From: Mariprofundaceae bacterium
GTDB lineage: Bacteria; Pseudomonadota; Zetaproteobacteria; Mariprofundales; Mariprofundaceae
Direction of reading: 5' to 3'
Assembly: GCA_015488125.1 (NCBI GenBank)
Contig: WFOJ01000157.1
Coordinates: forward strand, 1-8,838
DNA length: 8,838 nucleotides
Below, piece after piece: positions 5,423-8,838 of the stretch (the first letter of the stretch is position 1; each line of letters starts with the position of its first letter). Under the pieces are notes generated by a model. The model worked only from the letters and a program-made list of their open reading frames with translations. It was not told where the DNA came from and did no database searches. Position numbers and translations under genes: made by a program.

Positions 5423-6091
5423 TTAGTGAGCAATGCTGTGGTCAGGTTGCCATGAGAAGTGAGGCAAGCGCTTCACGGCAATGATCACAGCAAGGCAAAA
5501 AATGATGAACCACCATACGGCAATCTGGTAGCCTTTATCCCACCAGGGCTGGATACGTTCACGCTCACCATTGGGCTTGATGTTACCCTCGAAGTTGGCT
5601 TTGTACAGATGATTGCCAATCACATTGTACTCACGCAAATCCACGCCCTTGGTCTGCAACTCGACGATCTCCGGCGCGATGGCTCGCAGCTTGTTCATAT
5701 CAATAGGATGCTGGGCACGCTGAAAAGCATATGGCGAATCAAAGTGCGCCAGCGCCTCTTCGATCAATGCCATGGCCTCTTTGTCGGCCTGTGCATGCGA
5801 AATCGTCTTGTCGTTCAGCACCTTCTGCACTTCAGTGCTGTTCATCAAGGCAACATAATCCGCATAAATGGCGGCATTCGGACGCTGCCCGTATAGCGGG
5901 AAGGTGATGGCCATCGCCGTGAAATAGGTCAGCAACAGCAGACCGATCACCGGACGGGGCAGTGGATTGTTGTTCTCCGCAATACCGCCAAGGCTCTCAT
6001 GCTCCCACACATACTTGGACTGCTTGTCCATCTCATCGTCGGCCAGACTAAATAGCGGACGATCAAATCTCCAATGTTCGTTCCAGGACAT
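5423..6091 (-). CDS. Haem-free CcoP-like subunit (cbb3 oxidase subunit III remnant)
   Basis: The protein has 222 residues. Around residues 28-46 it carries YVWEHESLGGIAENNNPLPR, which resembles the conserved N-terminal motif of CcoP (H..DGIEE..NPLPRWW) just before the membrane helix. Helix 1 spans about 47-67. A soluble, mixed-charge segment follows (about 70-185), and a second helix lies at about 188-206. Canonical CcoP continues into two CXXCH cytochrome c domains; this protein has no CXXCH anywhere and instead ends after helix 2. It sits directly after the CcoO gene with GGGAGGA as ribosome site, in the normal CcoP position. I infer a structural subunit that replaced or lost the dihaem arm. 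Homology rests on one motif plus position, so it could also be an unrelated subunit. No frameshift is visible. Confidence 0.7.
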   Translation of the reverse strand: MSWNEHWRFDRPLFSLADDEMDKQSKYVWEHESLGGIAENNNPLPRPVIGLLLLTYFTAMAITFPLYGQRPNAAIYADYVALMNSTEVQKVLNDKTISHAQADKEAMALIEEALAHFDSPYAFQRAQHPIDMNKLRAIAPEIVELQTKGVDLREYNVIGNHLYKANFEGNIKPNGERERIQPWWDKGYQIAVWWFIIFCLAVIIAVKRLPHFSWQPDHSIAH

Positions 6092-6101
6092 GTTTCCTCC
6101 C

Positions 6102-7040
6102 TTACTTCAGATTCAGGACAAAGTCGATGAGGTAGCGAGCGTCTGAATTATCCGCAGGCACGGGAACCTCAGGCGGATAAGGCGTTTCGCCTGCCGCATA
6201 CTTCATATATGCCTCATCCCATGCTTTTAAGTCAATCGGATTGCCTTTGGCATCCTTGTCGCCCCACAGATAGTCATAGCGCGGCATAATGGAATGCGAT
6301 TGTACCAGACGCGGGTTGAAGAAGTGCAGCATCATCCACTCACGCGATGAGTTGCGCGCGCCCACATGCAGCAAATCAGGTGCCTTGCGGTCAGAACCGA
6401 AGGTCGTAGGTGATTCACCGTTGAAGTCACCCAGCATCGGCGGACGACCGAAAGACTGCCAGTCCTGCGTCTGCTCAGGCAGCAGGGTATGGCACCACCA
6501 GCAACCTTCGCGCACAAACATGGTTTTGCCTGAGCCGGCCATGATCGTTTGATCAGCGGCAGCCAACACCTTCTCTGGCGTCCAACCACGTGTAGCAGAA
6601 GCGTTTTCGATGTACGGCGTATCACTGGCCTCGTCAAGACGAACCAGGAACACGGCGCCCTGATCTTCATTCGCACTGCCAATGCGACCCTTGCTCTCAC
6701 TCAGGTTCTTGACTTTCTCGCCAAGTACATGGGTGTGCGTCAGACCACTGGGGAACGGCGTGCCAGCCTCAAAAACATAGGCGTTGGTTTTGTCCATGGG
6801 ACTGCCATTCATCGGATCTTTGGTCAGAACCACCTTGATGGGTTTGCCAGCGCCTGAAAGAAACGGATCTTCATAGCTGAAGCCGCTTTCATGCCCGTAA
6901 GTCAGCTGTTTTTCCAGCGCAATATCGGTTGAAGATACAGCTGAAATGTCCAGCCCGGGCAAAAAGATGGTTACAAACATGGATGTGCTCAGCGCAATAC
7001 CAAACATCCAGCAACCGATTTTATACTCTCTAAAAGCCAC
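6102..7040 (-). CDS. ccoO: cbb3-type oxidase monohaem cytochrome c subunit II-like, CcoO, with extra N-terminal domain
   Basis: This 312-residue protein has one N-terminal transmembrane anchor (about 8-29) and a periplasmic cytochrome c domain. The haem-c site is Cys180-Trp-Trp-Cys183-His184, preceded by REG as in CcoO. The later motifs GSDRKAPDLLHVGARNSS (about 215-232), FFNPRLV (240-246) and the likely axial Met252 in SIMPRY also match CcoO. In the oxidase it would pass electrons to CcoN. Family members are usually about 200-250 residues with the haem site well before residue 100. Here some 100 additional residues (about 35-150) lie between the anchor and the haem domain and resemble nothing I know. 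The start is ATG after GGGAGGAAAATCC. The next gene begins 10 nt after the stop. Subunit identity is well supported; the role of the extra region is unknown. Confidence 0.87.
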   Translation of the reverse strand: MAFREYKIGCWMFGIALSTSMFVTIFLPGLDISAVSSTDIALEKQLTYGHESGFSYEDPFLSGAGKPIKVVLTKDPMNGSPMDKTNAYVFEAGTPFPSGLTHTHVLGEKVKNLSESKGRIGSANEDQGAVFLVRLDEASDTPYIENASATRGWTPEKVLAAADQTIMAGSGKTMFVREGCWWCHTLLPEQTQDWQSFGRPPMLGDFNGESPTTFGSDRKAPDLLHVGARNSSREWMMLHFFNPRLVQSHSIMPRYDYLWGDKDAKGNPIDLKAWDEAYMKYAAGETPYPPEVPVPADNSDARYLIDFVLNLK

Positions 7041-7066
7041 GGATTTTCCTCCCTGATTGTTTTAGC

Positions 7067-7091
7067 GGAGTGCGCGAAAGCCGCGCACTCC
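7067..7091 (-). other. Intercistronic hairpin between ccoN and ccoO
   Basis: A perfect 10-bp stem (GGAGTGCGCG / CGCGCACTCC) with a 5-nt loop lies in the spacer between the CcoN stop and the CcoO start. On the transcribed strand no uridine run follows; the next bases are GCTAAAAC. It therefore does not look like a terminator. An RNA processing or stabilising element that adjusts subunit ratios is the likelier role. This is inferred from structure alone. Confidence 0.55.
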
Positions 7092-7101
7092 TTAGCTCAA
7101 A

Positions 7102-8508
7102 TTAGCGAACGTAGGCCAGCTCTGCAGGCTGACGACCCGCAGGAACTTCATCGCCATAACGTGCCGTCATGTACATATTGTACAGCCAGACGATGTTGCC
7201 CAGGAATACCAGTGTACCACCGAGCCAGCGCACGATCATGTAAGGATGTTCGGCAATCACCACGTCCACATAAGGTACTTCGTAGATCTTGGCCGCACCC
7301 TGGATCAGACCGGCAATGGTCATGGATGTCCAGTACAGTGAGAAGCCGATCAGCAGTGTCCAGAAGTGCAGGTTGGCCAGGCTTAAGCTGTACAGCTTGC
7401 GCCGCAGCAACACCTGAAGACCATAGTACACTGCGGCAGCTTCTGCAAAGGTAGAGAAGCCCAACAGTGCCAAATGCGCATGCGCCACAATCCAGCCTGT
7501 GCCATGGATATACCAGTTAATGGCACGGGTCTGCTGGAAGCCACCCTGCATATTCAGGGGAATCGCCAGCAGCACGCCGGTGATGGTGAACTTGATCTCA
7601 ACGTTGTTGACAAACATGGACCACTTGCCCTGCATGGTCAGCAGGATGTTGCACACATAAGCAATGGCCGGCACCAGAATCAGCACACCTTCCACCGAGG
7701 CGAAGGATTTCAGCCACTCTGGCAGTGGTGAACTCATCAGGTGATGGGCCGCCGGTGTGGAATAAAAGACCACGATAGACCAGAAGTGCAGATGACCGAC
7801 GCGGTGAGAATACAGCGGGTTACCCGTGATCTTCGGTACGATATAGTAGGTAATCGCAGCAGCCACGGGGGTGATCAACAGGCCGAGAATGTTGTGCGCA
7901 AACCACCAGGTCATGTACGCCTCATTCAGACCGGTCAGATGGAAGAATTCCGGCAGGTTACCCACCAGGAACACAATCACCGTCATGAACATGCAAGCAG
8001 CAAAGAACCAGTTAGAGGTATAGATACCCTGGGTACGACGATGAATAATGGTCATCCACACATTGACGCACCACGGCAGCACCATAACAAAGGCAATATA
8101 CAGATCAATCGGCCAGATGTGGTCGGAATATTCACGACCAGAAGTCACACCGGACCACAGCAGCGCCAGCGCCAGGCACAGGCCTACGTTGTACAACAGG
8201 CAGTTCCACACACCGAGCTTCTCGGACCACAGCTTGGTGTTGCCCAAAGCAGGTGTGATGTACATCATGGAAGCAGCAAAAGCCATGGCGATCCAGCCGA
8301 AAATCACAGCATGTACATGCACTTGACGCATATGGCCGAACTGCAACCAGTACAGACCATGATACCAATCAGGAAATGCCAGTTTGGCGGCATTAAAAGA
8401 ACCCAGGCCGGTGCCGATAATAAACCAGCAAATGGATGAGATGCCAAAGAAGATCGCGGTCGTCCCTTGCGGGATTTCCGACTCCTTGGCGAACAAATAT
8501 TTAAGCAT
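7102..8508 (-). CDS. ccoN: cbb3-type (C-family) cytochrome c oxidase subunit I-like, CcoN
   Basis: This is the catalytic haem-copper subunit, an inner-membrane protein of 468 residues (usual family length about 470) with about 12 transmembrane helices. It should reduce O2 at a haem b3-CuB centre and move protons. Visible ligands are the low-spin haem His64 (FGHMRQVH), the CuB histidines His205 (WWFAH) and His255/His256 (PAAHHL), and His343/His345 (VAHAH) for the two haems. Tyr249 lies six residues before His255, where C-family oxidases have the tyrosine cross-linked to a CuB histidine; nitric oxide reductases lack it. REY and WPIDL near 125-135 also match CcoN. Oddly, Gln321 stands where the family motif STFEGP has glutamate. 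The start is ATG with AGGAGG 8 nt upstream. A 61-nt spacer with a hairpin separates it from the CcoO gene. The oxidase call is strong; the exact subgroup is not settled. Confidence 0.9.
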   Translation of the reverse strand: MLKYLFAKESEIPQGTTAIFFGISSICWFIIGTGLGSFNAAKLAFPDWYHGLYWLQFGHMRQVHVHAVIFGWIAMAFAASMMYITPALGNTKLWSEKLGVWNCLLYNVGLCLALALLWSGVTSGREYSDHIWPIDLYIAFVMVLPWCVNVWMTIIHRRTQGIYTSNWFFAACMFMTVIVFLVGNLPEFFHLTGLNEAYMTWWFAHNILGLLITPVAAAITYYIVPKITGNPLYSHRVGHLHFWSIVVFYSTPAAHHLMSSPLPEWLKSFASVEGVLILVPAIAYVCNILLTMQGKWSMFVNNVEIKFTITGVLLAIPLNMQGGFQQTRAINWYIHGTGWIVAHAHLALLGFSTFAEAAAVYYGLQVLLRRKLYSLSLANLHFWTLLIGFSLYWTSMTIAGLIQGAAKIYEVPYVDVVIAEHPYMIVRWLGGTLVFLGNIVWLYNMYMTARYGDEVPAGRQPAELAYVR

Positions 8509-8537
8509 TCTTACAAACCTCCTGTGTGAATACCGAG

Positions 8538-8642
8538 TTAATCCTGCTCTTCGTCATGAGCCCCCGGCATCAACAGATACCAGGCAAACCACATACTCGA
8601 AAAGGCAAGTAAAATACCAAGAATTGAAGCAATCGCGCTCAT
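8538..8642 (-). CDS. 34-residue single-helix membrane protein upstream of ccoN
   Basis: A short open frame starts with ATG at 8642 and ends with TAA at 8538. It is preceded by a purine-rich GGGGGGGA ribosome site that sits between the upstream stop and this start. The product begins MSAIASILGILLAFSSMWFA, one hydrophobic helix (about residues 3-25), and ends in an acidic tail (HDEEQD). Its small size, single helix and place directly before the catalytic subunit gene resemble the tiny helix subunits of haem-copper oxidases (CcoQ, CcoM, CydX-like proteins), but I see no specific family motif. The next gene starts 29 nt downstream. It was recognised by frame, ribosome site and tight packing; translation is not proven. 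Confidence 0.65.
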   Translation of the reverse strand: MSAIASILGILLAFSSMWFAWYLLMPGAHDEEQD

Positions 8643-8652
8643 TCGTCCCCCC

Positions 8653-8838
8653 CTATTCCTTCTGCAGGCCTTCCAGCACGGCATGCTGCTTCAGGGCATA
8701 GCCCAGAATCAGAACAAACCCCACGCCGAAAATCGCCATAATAAAATTCGTCAGTCCCATATAGGTCAGTGGCCAGTAGGGATCCATACCCCACATTCCT
8801 ACTTCAGGAAATGCCTCACGTCCCAACGCCAGCATAAA
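8653..8838 (-). CDS. C-terminal end of an unrecognised membrane protein (partial)
   Basis: The reading frame is open to the window edge and ends in TAG. An ATG lies one codon inside the edge (8835), but the preceding codon is sense, so this may be either the start or an internal methionine. The visible 60 residues have an aromatic, methionine-rich stretch (about 12-28, with MWGMDPYWP) and then one clear transmembrane helix (about 30-48). A short soluble tail ends in LEGLQKE. I do not recognise the family. It lies 10 nt upstream of the 34-residue gene and is in the same direction as the oxidase genes, so it is probably co-transcribed and may be an accessory part of the oxidase. Function is unknown. 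Confidence 0.6.
   Translation of the reverse strand, partial: FMLALGREAFPEVGMWGMDPYWPLTYMGLTNFIMAIFGVGFVLILGYALKQHAVLEGLQKE

Noticed and set aside
7102..8508. The CcoN-like protein as a nitric oxide reductase (NorB-like).
   Set aside because: The tyrosine six residues before the CuB His pair and the PIDL and VPK motifs match C-family oxygen reductases, and the partner is CcoO-like, not NorC. Only the Glu-to-Gln change leaves some doubt.

Overview
Every gene in this window is read on the minus strand, so transcription runs from position 8838 towards position 1. The content points to an aerobic or microaerobic Gram-negative bacterium, most likely a proteobacterium. The reasons are a C-family (cbb3-type) haem-copper oxidase locus, a periplasm-facing cytochrome c, several Sec signal peptides, strong AGGAGG ribosome sites, and a dihydrolipoamide dehydrogenase fused to a lipoyl domain. 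A microaerophilic lineage such as an iron-oxidising zetaproteobacterium would fit, but that is a guess from overall feel and not from a marker gene.

Unit 1 (8838 to about 5231) is the oxidase structural operon. In transcription order it holds a truncated membrane protein at the window edge, a 34-residue single-helix protein, a CcoN-like catalytic subunit, a CcoO-like monohaem subunit with a large extra N-terminal region, a CcoP-like subunit that has lost both haem-c sites, and a 44-residue CcoQ-like protein. It ends in a perfect 13-bp hairpin terminator. The CcoN-like protein keeps the haem and CuB histidines and the active-site tyrosine of C-family oxygen reductases, but has Gln where the family normally has Glu. 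With one haem c in CcoO and none in CcoP, the oxidase is clearly non-canonical.

Unit 2 (about 5215 to 1902) begins with a structured leader. It encodes a small two-helix membrane protein, a CcoS-like maturation protein, a membrane-anchored monohaem cytochrome c, a multi-helix membrane protein, a membrane-anchored SUMF1/FGE-like protein lacking the formylglycine-generating cysteines, and two small exported membrane proteins. The last five genes are tightly packed or overlap. A strong terminator-like hairpin lies inside the unit, just before the cytochrome gene, and may set its dose. The likely roles are electron delivery to the oxidase and its assembly.

Unit 3 (1901 to 1) starts with a 26-bp near-perfect palindrome, followed by a lipoyl-domain dihydrolipoamide dehydrogenase and the first 14 codons of a probable Dabb-family protein. 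This looks like central carbon metabolism next to, and not part of, the oxidase locus.

The candidate new system is the pairing of units 1 and 2: a divergent cbb3-like oxidase with a haem-free CcoP remnant and an unusual accessory set. No stretch over 300 bases lacks a gene. No tRNA, rRNA, CRISPR array or mobile element was seen.
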